Notes: a model not told the origin generated them from the sequence alone. Shown: positions 33,120 to 46,730, counted from the first letter of the stretch. The stretch is DNA of 64,000 nt from Trema orientale (GCA_002914845.1 JXTC01000269.1:198687-262686); one strand, 5' to 3'. Numbers and translations: made by a program.

Positions 33120-34170
33120 ATTTTTTTTTATAAACGTTTATAATTTTATATATTGTATGTGTTTATATGTTATTATTTTCCTACATTTAGAACTTTCCAT
33201 TTTACTTTTGTATTCTTAAATAAAATTTAATAGAAAAAAAAAATTTGTATTTTTCATTAAGTTGAAAAGAAAACCGAAAAATCGTCCAAACCGAATTAAA
33301 TCATATGGTTTGGTGCTGCAAAATATGTCAAATGTTGTTCTTCTATAGTTCTATTAATTTCACCTAAATTCCAATTTTTTCCGTTTGGTGTGCGGTTTCA
33401 CTAATTCCAACGGTCAACAAGTGAACCGTCTTCTAAGGATGCTTTAATTATTGTGTCTCCTCCTCAAAAGGGGCGTCTGCAAAAACATTTTATGTTCAAT
33501 ATAAAGGATTACTCACTAGTTGTCTTGAAACAAATGACATGGACTATCTATTTTGTTAACATTGTTTGGCCACTACGTTCAATCTCACAGCACCAATTAT
33601 GTTTGTTAGAAGAGAAAATTGCCGTTTTCCGGGAAGTGACCCACATATAGATTTTTTCTCAATTGGAAGCATTATTTTAGTTGACCGTTTTATTGTGTTT
33701 ATATAAAAATCAGTGGATTTTTCTGACCATCAAAATTGAAAACGAGTACTACTTCTTTTGAAAGTAAGGGCATTCTAGATAGAAAAAAGCAAGGAATTGA
33801 CTGATGAAGAAGCTCCGAATCAACTACCCCATAACAAAAGCATGCCCCCCACACAAATTGAATAAATGAAAAAATTGCAGATAAGGACTGTTTCTAAATA
33901 GTATTGCTTTTATCTCCTTGTGATTGTCTATGTGGAAAATTCATCACCTTCCAGAAACATGGAGATCCCATTGATACAATAAAAGTCACTTGTCCTCTTC
34001 TACTTTGATGTTTAGGAATCACGGTTTCTTTTTTTTTTTTTTCAATTTGCGCCCTTTTTTGGTGGGGTATGAAATTCCACATTCTTTTACGTTGTGTAGA
34101 TTAGAAAGTACCAACGATACTGAAATTTTACCAAATGTTAGAAATTTGAGTGCCTATACATATGTATATA
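33120..34170. other. Intergenic, no gene seen
   Basis: A short frame at 33453-33650 and others show no family signature. The stretch is A/T-rich with a T-run near 34028-34041. Confidence 0.35.
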
Positions 34171-34174
34171 TATA

Positions 34175-34435
34175 TATATTAGGTTGTCAATCCAATATGT
34201 ATTTTTTTTAACCTATTTGTAGGTATTTTTTTTAGCCGTTAAATCATCACATAATGATGATCTAATAATTATAATAAAGTATACGAAAAGACTTGCATTA
34301 TTAATATTATTTTTCTCTTATTTTTTATTATTAAAAAAAATACATGATAAATTTTTATTGGCCAAAACAATACTTATATATAGATTAAAAAAAAACCTAT
34401 TGAATTGGTGTCATATATATATATATATATATATA
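34175..34435. mobile_element. MITE family B copy
   Basis: The left end GGTTGTCAATCCAATATGTA and the right end AAACCTATTGAATTGGTGTC are inverted and bounded by TA tracts. Inner motifs (TAGCCGTTAAATCATC, AAAAGACTTGCATTATTAAT, TTTTTCTCTTA) match the copies at 18539 and 37553. Confidence 0.65.
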
Positions 34436-34912
34436 CCTCAGAATCCAAAATCTGTTCACAAATAAATCTAGTTTCGACGGTTCTCAAAGTCATCCATAAT
34501 ATGAAATATATATATATATATATATTCACCCTATAAGTTATAGAATTTCTTTCTAATGGCACTCTTTAAAAATGTAATACCATATCTCAGTTATTGGAAC
34601 TTGTAAGAATAAGGTATAAATAAAATAATAATCCTAGTATCTAACTTCTTATCCCACTTTTCAATGGCACGTAATTTGATATATAAGTTATCATTATTAG
34701 ACTAATGAATCAAAATATACATGATACCGCAAATAGATGAACAATGATAGGAGACACATGCAGTGTTTAGTACTACAAATTAATATTATTAGAGACGTGA
34801 GACTCAACTCTATTAGTATTTGATGTGTTAAGCATTATAAGTGCCTTAGTATTTTTCTAGTTAGATATCTAATATTATTTACCAGTTAAATTATGACAAA
34901 TTATGTATTAGA

Positions 34913-35445
34913 CTATGTTTAGTAGGAAGAAAAAGTAAGGAAAAAAAAAATTCGAGAGAAAAGTGAAAGAAAAAGGAAAAAAAAAGTTATTTGATAGAAA
35001 GAAAAATAAGAGGGAATAGAAAATAGAGAGAAAAGTTGTTTACTAAATATATGGGATTGAATTTACTAAAATATCCTTATACATTAATTTTAAAATAATA
35101 GTAAAAAGGATAAAATAGTCGTTTTAACATAAACTAGTTTTTTTTCCCTCTACATACTTAACAACTATAGAAGAAATATACTTTCCTTTTCGATCATGTT
35201 TACTAATCCGTAAAAAGGAATGAATGGAAAGGGAATGGAAGAGAAAGAGAATAGAGAGGAATAAAAAATAATGAGCGATAAAGATTTTGATTCCCTTTCA
35301 TATGTTTACATACTAATTAGTTACAAAAGAAATACATTTCCCTTTCCTTTCCATTATGAATTAGTAAATATGGATTTTCTACATATTTTTCTTTCTTTCT
35401 ATTTTTTCCTTCTCTCCAATTTTCTTTCCTCTCTACCAAACATAG
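34913..35445. repeat. 533-bp fold-back element
   Basis: CTATGTTTAGTAGGAAGAAA at the left matches, on the other strand, CTATGTTTGGTAGAGAGGAA at the right. The arms are polypurine and polypyrimidine rich, so the two halves could form a long hairpin. No gene and no clear target duplication. Confidence 0.55.
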
Positions 35446-35794
35446 CTTAAAGAACGACATAAAAACGTATGATGTCTAATATTGCCTATAAGTCTATTCC
35501 TACATAGCACATTAGTTTAAGATTTGTACTAGCACAAACTAATATAATCGTGAAAGAAAGAGAATTTTTTTTTTCAAAAAAAAAAAACACTAATATATGT
35601 TCATCAATCATCAGTACATATGTGTAAAAAAAAAAAGTGAATTAATGTCTAAAAGTATATCTTTGGTAATCACTTTAACAACACAATTTCTATTTTAGTA
35701 CTAATTTACTTTCATGTATTTGTGTAAAAACTTCCTTAATAACTAACAAAAACAACACTCGTCCCTCTCCCTAAAGAATCGGACAACCCCCTTT

Positions 35795-36180
35795 TGTGAA
35801 AATTACATTAATACCCGTTTTTTAGAACTTATTGCAAAAATATCCGTTTTTACGGTCCACATTTTATATGAAAAATATGAGTGGTCCACATTTACAATAT
35901 AAATTTTATCCATGAGGTACACATTTCATGTGTAAAATATGAACGGTACACATTTTAAAATGTGTGCTAATTTTGAGTGTAAATTTTATTCATAAAATGT
36001 GGACCGCGGTATACATTTAATGCATGAAATATATACTGTGGTCTACATTTCATGTGTAAAACAGTGGTGGACTATATTTCTCCAAAAAAAAGTATAAAAA
36101 CGGGTATTTATAAAATAAAAATAAAAAACAGATATTTATGAAAATATGATTTTAAAAACGGGTATTTATGAACTTTTTCC
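35795..36180. repeat. Fold-back repeat related to 25690-26240
   Basis: AATACCCGTTTTTTAGAACT at the left is mirrored by AAAACGGGTATTTATGAACT at the right. The interior has repeated GTCCACATTT and CATTTCATGTGTAAAATATG-type motifs. No gene is seen. Confidence 0.45.
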
Positions 36181-36498
36181 CTTTTTTTCCTTTTTTTTGT
36201 TAAGTTGGCAGCTGGATCGATAATTGAGTTCCACAAGATTCTTAATTAGCCGAAACGTAAAAAGTTCCACAAGGTTCTTTAGTATTGTAGTGTAGAGACA
36301 AGTATTTATTTTTTACGGTTTTTCTCTTTTATTTTTCTTTTTGACTTTGAAAAAGTAAGGGTTCAAATTCGAGTCATCTATATCGGGAAGATGTGTGATT
36401 ACTACTAATCTAAGCCTACGATTACATTTTTTATATTTCTTCCAACCGACGAAGGGTTTAGATTTGAGATATTATACAAAATTTTGGAACCACCTATT

Positions 36499-36531
36499 CT
36501 AGTAAGATAGTGGCACGTGCAAGGCACGTGC
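36499..36531 (-). other. Helitron 3' terminus and hairpin
   Basis: On the minus strand, GCACGTGC-CTT-GCACGTGC forms a stem-loop, then ten bases, then terminal CTAG. In the rolling-circle model this structure signals termination of transposition. Because GCACGTGC is its own reverse complement, each arm could also self-pair. Confidence 0.8.
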
Positions 36532-37544
36532 GTATGTAATTTGTGCCTTCATCATAGAATTGTAGTATGTCTTATTAAATTGATAGAAAAAAAGCAATAA
36601 ATTGATATCTAAGAAATGTTTGAGTCATGAAGCTTTTCTAAACCAGACAGAACTTTTATCGGTAAGGGAAAAAAGGCTACTTTATATTTTATAAGATTAA
36701 CAATCAATAATAATAAAAATTTCAAAACAAAAAATAATACAAAAGTTCTTATCAGCTACAAATAAGCAACTACTAAGTAAAGGACCGGGAGAAAAGTAAA
36801 AGAGGCACAATAGTTGTACAGAACTCGATATTTCTAAGTTAACTTTCCAAGTTAGTAAAGTATGTGGGTGAATAATAATGATGAAAATACACGATAAATT
36901 AACAGAAAAGATATGAAACCTACTGGCTAAACATGGTTATGCCTTGATTAAGTAGCAAGATGGTAGGAATTCTTGGAGATTTCAACCACCTGATTGGACT
37001 CAATGTCTCGATTTGAAATTTTTTATTCTATATTTTCTTGAATTGAAACTTGGAGTGAGACTACGATAGAAAAAAAATCAAACATACAAATTTCAGTTTA
37101 TACCTTAATTTTAGATCATTTTGTTTCATTAATTTTAGCCATATGAGGTTTTTCAACTGCTTAAATTTATGTATAAGATTTTGTTTAGAAAAATAACACA
37201 CCAAAAGATCTCATAAAAATCTTATATAGAAATGTAAACAACCGTACATAAAGCACTTGAATTACAAAATGAGACGATAATGCAGTCAGCTTTACAGACT
37301 AAATTTTTGGAAAAAGTAAGAAAACACTGAACAAATTGTTTCAGAGATTTAAAACAAACAAATTTTAGATTTGTACTCACTCCCTAGTTACAATAAAAAA
37401 GGATTCAAAAAGTAAAGTGGAATGAAAAAAGAAAAAAAAAACAGAGCATTTTATATGAGGAGCCATACATATAGAGCCTTAAGAAAATCGATTGGAGAAA
37501 AAATGCTAGCTAAACTTTTTACTTTTTTAACACGTTTATATTAT

Positions 37545-37765
37545 ATATATAAAGGTTGCCAATCCGGTAGGTATTTTTTTTTTTTTTACCTATGTGTAGG
37601 TATTTTTTTTTCTAGCCGTTAGATCATCATCTAACAATAATCTAACGGCTAAAATGAGATGCATGAAAAGACGTGCATCATTAATGCTTTTTCTCTCTCC
37701 TACTTTTTAATATAAAAAAATATGCAAAAAAAAATACCTACTGGATTGGTGCCCATATATAAAAT
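37545..37765. mobile_element. MITE family B copy nested in the Helitron
   Basis: Left GGTTGCCAATCCGGTAGGTA and right TACCTACTGGATTGGTGCCC are nearly perfect inverted ends. GATCATCATCTAACAATAAT and AAAAGACGTGCATCATTAAT are family landmarks. It is the best preserved copy by terminal repeat identity. Because it is inside the Helitron, it inserted after that Helitron copy or moved with it. Confidence 0.75.
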
Positions 37766-38311
37766 ATATCATTTATAGTTGATGTTTAATAGATGATGGG
37801 CAAGTCTTATGAATACTATCATTGTTCATTCATTCCATGATAAATTAGAAATATCTAACTTGTGACATGGCTTCTCCGTACAAGTATGATATGTCAACTA
37901 AGAAATCAAAACTTGCTATATATTTATTATGAGTAACAAATATGTTAACATTATACCTTAGTAGAATATAAGCACAAGAAAGAAAGAAAACCTTATTTTA
38001 CATAGGTATGACATTATTTTACTTATGTACAATATGTTTACGACAAAAATATGTTATATCAAAGCTGCCTTCTTTTCTCTCTTCTTTTTTACAGTAGCAG
38101 CAATGAGAGTGACTAAATCAATAGAAAATATCCACAATAGAACGTATATTACATGTAGATAATAACACATCTACAAAACAGCTTCATAAATCTAATACTA
38201 AACGTTCTCCGCTACTCTTAGACAGATTTACAAGAAAAAGTAGAGTAGCTAGTCTAAAGAGGTTAAGTTTTTATACACTATATACAACATTCAAACCTGT
38301 AAAGTTAGATT

Positions 38312-41300
38312 TCATTTATTGCTAGCAGCATCAAGCATGTGTAGAACTGTGTATCTGTACTTCGTTTGCTGCTTGTAGTCATGTTTGTATGTTTTTAGAT
38401 GAGCAATATATTCGTTACAGCTGGAGACATCAGCAATACTCGCTAAGTTGTGTATACCATCCTGAAAACAAGAAAATAATGTTACAATGAAGATTACTTA
38501 ACTATTTTATGAAGTTAAAAAATACCTCAGTAGTATGCTTCATTAGTTCTATTGCAGTGCAGTAGAGAAAATTTTCTGCATTAGTTCCAAATATTGTAGC
38601 AGGAAGCACTCCAGAAGTATATCTGCAATGAACTTGGATAAAACATCTAAAATAGGACAGAAATGAGGTGCTGATTTAGTTTATAATTCAATCGGATTGA
38701 TGTAGTTTATAAGAATATTTAATTAATCATATGATAGAAAATTTGAACTTATTGGATTCATAATATTATTATTGCTCTAAGACAAGAAGTTAGTACTTAA
38801 GCACCTTGGTATTGCTTTTACATTCTTTGTGTTACAATGATAACATTGAAACGATTCGTTGAAGTTTGCTTCTGTGGTTCTGTGGCATTTTTCACAAGCC
38901 ATATACCAGAAATTTTGTTCTAAGTTGTTTATTGAAATGCTTGCCTTTATCCAGAATTTTTCGGTCTGTAAAAAAATTATTAAATACTTAATAATATCTT
39001 AAGTAAACTATGAGATAAGTCAAAAAAGTATAAAAGTATAATTTCATATTTACCTTGCCAGCAAGGTCTTTTATAGCATTGACTGGTATGATGCTTTCAT
39101 TTTCAGGTATAGCAATGTTTGATAAAGATGAGACAAGAGTTTTTTCACTCATACACATTTGCAGGAACTTTTCATTTTCATCGCGCCTGTATGCAAGATA
39201 AGATTTCAATTTAAAAATCATACTATTCATGGTAAAAATAACTGAATTATGAAATTTAAGAACGAAAGAATTACCATGCACGCAACACAAATGCTTCAGG
39301 TAGATCGGGATCGATTATTATGAGACGATTTGAAACTTTTGTGCATAGTGATGTGTCTAAAAAGATATAGCATATTGTTAGTGATTATAATTTTAATGAG
39401 TAACAAAGAACTAATTGGTATTTTGTTACTTACTGTTGTATGAAACAACTCTCAGACGTTTTGCTGCTAAGATAGGCCTGATTGCAATTTTGCTTGCTAT
39501 GATAGCACACTCAGTGTCAAACAGTCCATCCCACACAATCAAAAGTAGCTTCACCTTTCTAGCAATATGTATTAACAAAGTTATATAATTATAATGCAAA
39601 AAACGATTGAAAAAAAAAGCAAAAAAAAAAAAAAAACGTACACATATACTAATCTAGTAATTCTAACTATGAATTTCAATTTGAATTTTTTTGTTTATTA
39701 AAATCTAGAAGAAATTAATAAGTTAAAAAGTAAAAAATAATGGTACTTACTCTTCATTGATTAAAGTAATTTCTTGAACACAACTTGTACCACAAGATGT
39801 CGGTATGTACTTTGGTGGTTGAATATCAATCACCAATGCGAGAATATCTAAGAAAATATGCTTTGATTGTCAAAAATAAATGATATTTTGATACTAAATT
39901 GCATATGTATGATATCAATATCTTACCAATTTCAACAGCACGATGCTTGTATTCGTTTAAAGCACTGAAAGGAACAAAAGTAAAGTTGGGTGCATCTTGT
40001 GGGTTATTTAGTGCCTCTTCTTCTGAAACTTCGTTAATTTTTGTTTTATCATTAATAATCCACTGATACTGATTGTCAATAACCCGATGAGCTGGCATAA
40101 TACGGTTGACAATTGCATTCGAGATATTATAAGTCTTAAACATGATCAAAGTATTCTCAAAGCGTTCTATATTGTCATCAAAGATTGTTGCTTGAATCCG
40201 TGTTCCCTGTAGACATTAATTGTTAAACAAGAAAAAATTACAATTATATAGTGAAAACGATATGCAGTTTGAAATTTTGACAAAGTTCGTATTTCATTGG
40301 ATATATATAAACTACTATTTGTTGTTTTGTCAATCCGTTCAATGTTATATATAGATAGCAATTTTAAATTGTAGAAAGTAATCTTACGTACAAAACATTC
40401 AATTAAAATATATAGAGGAAACTAAAAAAAGAAAAAGGAGCTTTTATTCAACTTTTAATTTATTTGTAATTTATATCAACAACGAATCATAGAGTAGTAT
40501 ATTTGCATAAATAATAATTAAAAAAAAAGACTATCATTTTAACAATGGATAATAGCTTCAATATCGCAATTACTATTTAACTGCTCGTATTACATACATA
40601 AAAGATAGGACAAACTAAACATATAATTAATAATAGAGTAATCGATACTCTCTTTTTTATTGAAACTAAATATAAACACCTTCTTTTGTCACTATCTATA
40701 ATTTGTTTCTTTGCCTACATATTGATTTATTATCAAGAATCGTAAAGATGATAAAGGAAACAAACAAAAGAAAACTCAAGAATGTTAATGCATCAATTTT
40801 TAAAGTAATAAAATTTGTTTCTCTACTCTAGAAAAAAAAAAAAAAAACAAAGTTGGTAATATCATTTGACAGTTCTTACTAAAATTCCTGTAACTGTTCC
40901 TATAAAAAATTAACCTTCTACATTTTTTACGATATTTTATTTTTGTGATATAAATATTTCTTTTGTATTAGAAAATACGATACTAAGACTCTAAGAATAA
41001 TTGTTTTTTTTTTTTTATAAATTTCTAATATCAAGTTATATATCCACCTATCAACCGATATAATTTTTTTTTTTTCACAATTTCATTATTTCTCAATCAA
41101 GTTTTTTCACGAAATGTTGTATAAATTTTATTGTTTATGAAATTAATTCATAATATATTCTTTTTAAAAAGACTTTTTCTTCTAGATAAGATTTACAAAA
41201 ATTATTTGAATAAATAGTAGTTTTTCAAAAATATTTTGTAGAGTCTTTACGTACAATATAATTTAGTAACATTATGTATATTTATCATAAATGTAAAAGC

Positions 41301-41471
41301 TGTAAAGAAATATATAGATCATACCTGTACATCCACTAATAACAGATGTTGATATCTCGATGAGTTACGCGTGGAAGTCCTTGGCAGACGCTTCTCAGCT
41401 ACTAATACTTTAGCAGTCCATTTTCTAGTTCTTGGAAATATTTCTTTTATGTTCTTCACTTGGTTCTCCAT
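38312..41471 (-). CDS. RPA1-like protein carried by the Helitron (9 exons, 423 aa)
   Basis: Replication protein A large-subunit-like protein; the family binds single-stranded DNA through OB folds, and the copy in Helitrons is thought to assist rolling-circle transposition. Exons on the minus strand: 41471-41325, 40206-39927, 39847-39751, 39558-39434, 39356-39275, 39186-39054, 38965-38805, 38622-38526 and 38461-38312. They join with GT-AG introns to 1272 nt with no internal stop. Visible parts: RKWTAKVLVAEKRLPR near the start (first OB fold); GTRIQATIFDDNIERFENTL; VKLLLIVWDGLFDTECAIIA (second OB fold); TEKFWIKASISINN, then a zinc finger C312-x2-C315-x13-C329-x2-C332; and VLPATIFGTNAENFLYCTAI in the last OB fold. 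At 423 residues it is shorter than cellular RPA1 (about 600 or more) but usual for Helitron copies. Its open frame contrasts with the broken Rep/helicase gene upstream. Confidence 0.82.
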
Positions 41472-41731
41472 TTTTTGATTCTGTGACATACATATGGACT
41501 AATCATTGTAATTATAAACATATTATAACAAAGAAATAATTATACAAGTAATTAAGCTAATGCTGAAACTAAAAATGCTAACATAACAAATAAAATACAA
41601 AAATGAGATAAAGGATAATATTAATTAGAAAAACGATTTGATTATATAAAACAATAATATCTTAGAAAGAAATTGATATAATAAATTTCAAATGTTTGCG
41701 GACTACGTTTTGTTATGACTTACTTTTTTTG

Positions 41732-44700
41732 TTATGAGTTGCTCAAATGTAACAATTCACGATATACAATGTTTTTAGTGTGTTCAAAATCACATTTATT
41801 ATGTGTACTGGGTCGTATAAGTATTTCGATAAATTGAGCAGTTTTTGCTCTAGATAAGGCAATGTAAAGCTGACCATGAGAGAATACAGGTTCAGGTAAA
41901 TATAATCCAACATAATCTAAACTTTGTCCTTGAGCTTTATTTATTGTCATAGCAAAATTCAAACGAATTGGAAATTGAGTTCTCTTAAATGGCAATGAAG
42001 TATGTTCACTCTCAATAGGTATGAATGGGATCCTAGGGAGAAAAACTCGTTTCCCACGATAATGCTCACTAACTATTTCTGCATCAATCAAATTTGAAGT
42101 AAAACGACGACAAAGAAGTCGAGTCCCATTACATAGTCCTTCGGAAGGATTAATATTCCGAAGTAATGTAACTAGGCAATTTTGTTTTAATGTTAGCTGG
42201 TGGGGAGGAAATCCACTTGGTGTAAAACTATGTAAAAAGTCTTCTTGGAAGCTTTGTTCATTAGGATCTATGGTTTCATCGAAGCTATAATATACGACGA
42301 CATCACCTGGAAATTCTTGTATGAGTAGATTGTTTATCTCATCAGCATATTCATTTTTTGGTATTAATATAGCTCGATGTTTCATCGTATACATATTTTC
42401 GATATATTGGTTTAAATTTGGAAAGACTACATTAATTAGATTTTTCAAAGATGTACTATTTTCTTCGTACGGGATTATCATTGAAGTAGGAATTTTAATC
42501 TTTTCAGCATCTATTGTTGGTTCTTCACCATTACCAATGCGAAGTAAAAATTGACAAAATTCTGGATCTAATCTCGCTCTCATGTTTTCTGTTAATTGGA
42601 TTTTTTCGAATTGTGGCCATAAATATGATTTAACTAAACATGCATCAATCGTTTCTTCTTTGCGTGCTTTTTGAATAACAGGTAATACTTGACGAAAGTC
42701 ACCACCAAGTACAACAACTTTGCCACCAAATGGTTAAGTAGATTCATTAACATCTTTAAGCATCTGATCAAAAGCCTCAATTGCTCGACGGTGAGACATT
42801 GGAGCTTCATCCCAAATTATTAATCTTGTATGTTTAAGTAATTTCGCTAACCCTGACTATTTGCTAATTGCACACGTATTGTCATTTTCAATGCTAAGAG
42901 GAATCTTAAATATTGAATGTGCTGTACGACCACCAGGTAATAAAGCTGCAGCTACTCCTGAAGATGCTGTAGCAAGAGCAATCATTCCTCTTGTTCTAAT
43001 TGCACCAAGTATAGCTTTGTATAAATATGTTTTTCTAGTTCCTCCAGGTCCATCAATAAAAAAAGCTCCGCATTGTTATTCAAAGACTTTTTTAAGTATC
43101 ATTTTGTATGCTCGTTTTTGTTCAAAATTCAAAAAACTTTCTGATAACAAATCTGTTTCGGATACAACTATTTTCAGTTCTTCGTTTATCTCCTTAATTC
43201 CTCTTTCTTCTTCACTTATTAAAAATTGATGATCAACTAAATGATAATCATTTATATCACTTCCCATTGATTCAAGCACTAAACGAATATATTCCAAAAC
43301 TTTCAATTTTACATCAACTAAAGGTAAATGTAAAGAATAATAGTCTTCAGACATCGCTATTTCAAACTTTTTCCATAATTTCCTAGGGTTAGAAGGTTTA
43401 CAATAAACTAAAATAGTAGCAAACAATCTCCGTAAAGTATAAGGCATTTGATATAAACTGGGTTCCTCTAAACATTGTTCTATAGTGTTATCTGACTGTA
43501 ACAATCCATGTAGTAAGGCTGATTCACGAAAGGATTCAACTTGGATTCCATTAAAACTCTTCAAATCATCAAAAGATGTGGCCCCCTTGATATGATTTAA
43601 TAGTAGTCTTAAATAATATCGTTCACCTTCAGTTGGATATGCAGACACAATCCTACCAATTACGTTAGCTTTTTTTCTCGTAGTCCACATTTTGTGCTGC
43701 TGATTCCAAACAAAATGTTCAGGAAATTCTTTGTATAATAATGTTCGAGCTTTTTCATTACAATTGTTCATCCTAAAGAAATCGATTAGCATGGATCTTG
43801 AGAACAAATCAAATTCTGCTATACGGGGGAGTTCATCTGATTCATTAAATGTAACCAGCTGTTTGTTCTCGAGATGCAACTGCAATGAATAAACAGCAGG
43901 GTAAATTTCACGCAAATTGAACCCAAATATTCTCCACATAGCTTCTGTAGACGAAATCCATCTTGCAGATTGAAAATGATCAATCTCATTAATTACATTT
44001 TCGTCATCTGTTGTTGTTATATTAAAAGCAACACGATCATGTCCTTTATATATATTTGTATAAATATTTTACAGCTTTAATAGTAGAATATATTTCTAGA
44101 TTCATATGACAATCAAATTTTGCGAGGAAATATGCATTATATGGTACAACCCAACGGTTATCTAAAATAGCTCCTCTCACTTTAATTTTTTAACCATCAT
44201 CACGACGTTGATATTTGGGATATGAGTTTTTTCCTTGTGTTGTCATACAACAAAATGATTTAGGATAATAGTTTCTACAATTTCCCTTTTTTGTCATACA
44301 AGCATTGGTTGGATTTAAATCACCACAAGGTCCGTGAATCATATGTTTGAGTACTATTACATATAAATGAGCATTATTATCTTTGTTTGGAATCTCTGCT
44401 AATACAATTCTATCAAAACTTTCAGGTGCATATATTTTTGCATTTAGTTTCAAAATTATCAAAAAGTAAGCATGTGGAAGTCCTCTCTTTTGAAATTCAA
44501 TGACATATACATACGCAGCAACTGCTCCAAATATTTGTTTCTTAAATAACTCAATTTTTAATTCTTCTAACTTGGCTCTAAAAATGCGTACCACTAAATC
44601 AGGCCTGTTTTAAACTTCATCTCTAGGGCCTAGCTCCTGTTTGATTTCAGACCAATTGGGATCGCAAGTCATTGTAAGGAATATGTCTGGTTTTCTAAAT

Positions 44701-46469
44701 CGTTGAACTAATGCCATTGCATCCATATATCTTTTTTTCATATCTCGAGGTCCTCCAATGAAAGATGAAGATAAAATAATTCTACATCCAACTTGAGATC
44801 CTCGATTCTCACCAGCTTCAACACTGTCAATAATTCTTTGATATAATTCAGCTCTAATCTCTTTTTGCTTATTACGAAAGTAATCTAATCTAGATGTTTC
44901 AATCTTAACATACATGTCAACAACATATTGTTGTAAAAGTCTTCCAGCTTGTAATAAGATTGACTTTCCTATTGGTCTAATTTGTAACTTATAACAATAA
45001 TATTCTCGACAAGAAACTTCATTCTTTCTCTTCTTTGTAAACACTGAAAATGTCCAATAAGAAATTATTAGATTTAACAATGGATAACTATAGTTAAAAG
45101 TATACTAAATAACAAAGATTCTATTTACCATTTGTTTCCTTTTGCAAAAGATCTGTAGCAGATTCTATTTGATCTAGACTAATGAAATTTCCGTTGGAAG
45201 ACTGTGGTCTATTATTGTTTTTCTCTACTCTTTGAATCCCTCGATGCCATCCACTTTCTCCATGTGGAAATAGTAAAGGATATTGCAAGGGATCATAACA
45301 GCTAAAATAATATTCAACTTTATGTGCAAATCCCATGTGACTTTTAACGATAATATCACGACTTTTACGTTCTATAGTAGAATTAGAAGAGTTATCATCA
45401 ATCCATATTGCTGCAACTTGTGAGACTAAAGGAGTATTATAAACTCGTTGATCTATTCCAACATCTGATCTAATGACAATTTTACAATCGTTTAGATCAG
45501 GTAATTCTCTAAGATTTCTAAAAAACCGACAATAAGGGTTTATTTTTAAAATTTCAATTAGTTTCATTAGTAGAGGTATGTTCATTTTTGACGAACTATG
45601 CATTCGATGTTCCAACTCATGTTCTGTGTCATAAAAATAAAGTTGCAAGTTAGAAGACTTATTATTTGATGGCAATAATTCAGGTATGAAGTGATACACT
45701 TGTCCCTGAACTCGAAATGTGTATATTCCTCTATTTCTTCTGCATAAATTTTTATCATACTTCACACCAAAGGATGTGAATGCAAAAGTGTTATTGTACG
45801 TTCGGATGTACTTCTGAAATTCTATTGACTCATTAGAAGTACAAGTGAAAAGTTGTTCAAGTTGTGTTGGAATACTATTAGATACTAATGAAATATCTTC
45901 ATTAGCACAACAAAAAGCTTTAGGTTCATGATAGAATCTTTTTGCATAACAGTGTCTACATGGTAATTCTAAAGGTAAAGTATTAGCCTCATAAGCAACA
46001 TCATCTAATGTGGATACTGTAGTCTTTCTTTTTCTTTTACTTAAAGAACATGGAGTTCTTTTAGAATAATTAGTAGAAATATCCATCTGGGTTGATGTTG
46101 ATCCTAGAACAAAATCAGTTAATTCTTATGCTAGTTTATAGTTATTTCTCTTGTTCTACGGAAAAAAAAAAAAAAAGAAAAAAAAAGGTGGTAAGTTCCT
46201 TGCCAACTTCAAAAATGTTGAAAGAGTCGATATGATCTCTTCCATCCTCAACTGAAAATAGCTCAATCGGAAAGAAAAATTAGCTCAGCAAACAAAATTT
46301 TATTTTTGTTTAATCAACTTAAAGATTAATGTATTATACATGTACGTTTTGTAGACTCCTTTTTTTGTGCGTAAGTCTCTCTTCTTTTCTTTCTTATTTG
46401 TTCTTTTCTTTCTTTAGATAAATTTGCATACCAACCCCTTTTGTTTGAAGCATTGTTTGTTTTCTTCAT
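41732..46469 (-). pseudogene. Helitron Rep/PIF1-like helicase (RepHel), multiply disrupted
   Basis: A rolling-circle replication initiator fused to a superfamily 1 helicase. Probable first exon from 46469 (NNASNKRGWYANLSKERKEQ). The main part starts MDISTNYSKRT at 46086 and includes the Cys/His-rich region (LELPCRHCYAKRFYHEPKAF). A GT-AG intron lies at 45128-45044. The Rep domain follows: SSSFIGGPRDMKKRYMDAMA, FLTMTCDPNWSEI, EFQKRGLPHAYFLIIL, then KAVKYLYKYI. The helicase has GPGGTRKT, IIWDEAPMSHRRAIEAFDQM, LGGDFRQVLPVIQ and a C-terminal LNFAMTINKAQGQSLDYVGL with HGQLYIALSRAK. Lesions: TAA at 44610-44612, HUH second His changed to Tyr (44466-44468), TAA at 44190-44192, a frameshift near 44046-44055, TAA at 43076-43078, Walker A Gly to Arg (43034-43036), TAG at 42857-42859 and TAA at 42734-42736. 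The enzyme cannot be made in full. Confidence 0.92.
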
Positions 46470-46520
46470 AATCCTATTGTAATTCATAAACAAATCTACA
46501 AATTTAATGACATAATTTTA

Positions 46521-46730
46521 TCTTAATACAACTACAAAGTTCTGAAATAAAATGTAATTACTAATAAATATTGGAGTTTAAAAATATATACTAATTAAAC
46601 AAATAGGCATCAAACATAAACAATATCTTAATACAACTACAAAGTTCCGAAGTAAAATGTAATTACTAATAAATATTGGAGTTCAGAAACATATACTTAT
46701 TAGACAAATAGGCATCAAACATAAATAATA
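46521..46730. repeat. 105-bp tandem duplication in the Helitron 5' region
   Basis: The unit beginning TCTTAATACAACTACAAAGT and ending near GGCATCAAACATAAA occurs at 46521 and 46626 with about ten differences. It lies just upstream of the probable first coding exon of the Rep/helicase pseudogene. Confidence 0.8.

Noticed and set aside
42321..43229. Plus-strand open frames over the helicase region
   Set aside because: They are antisense shadows of the RepHel coding sequence.
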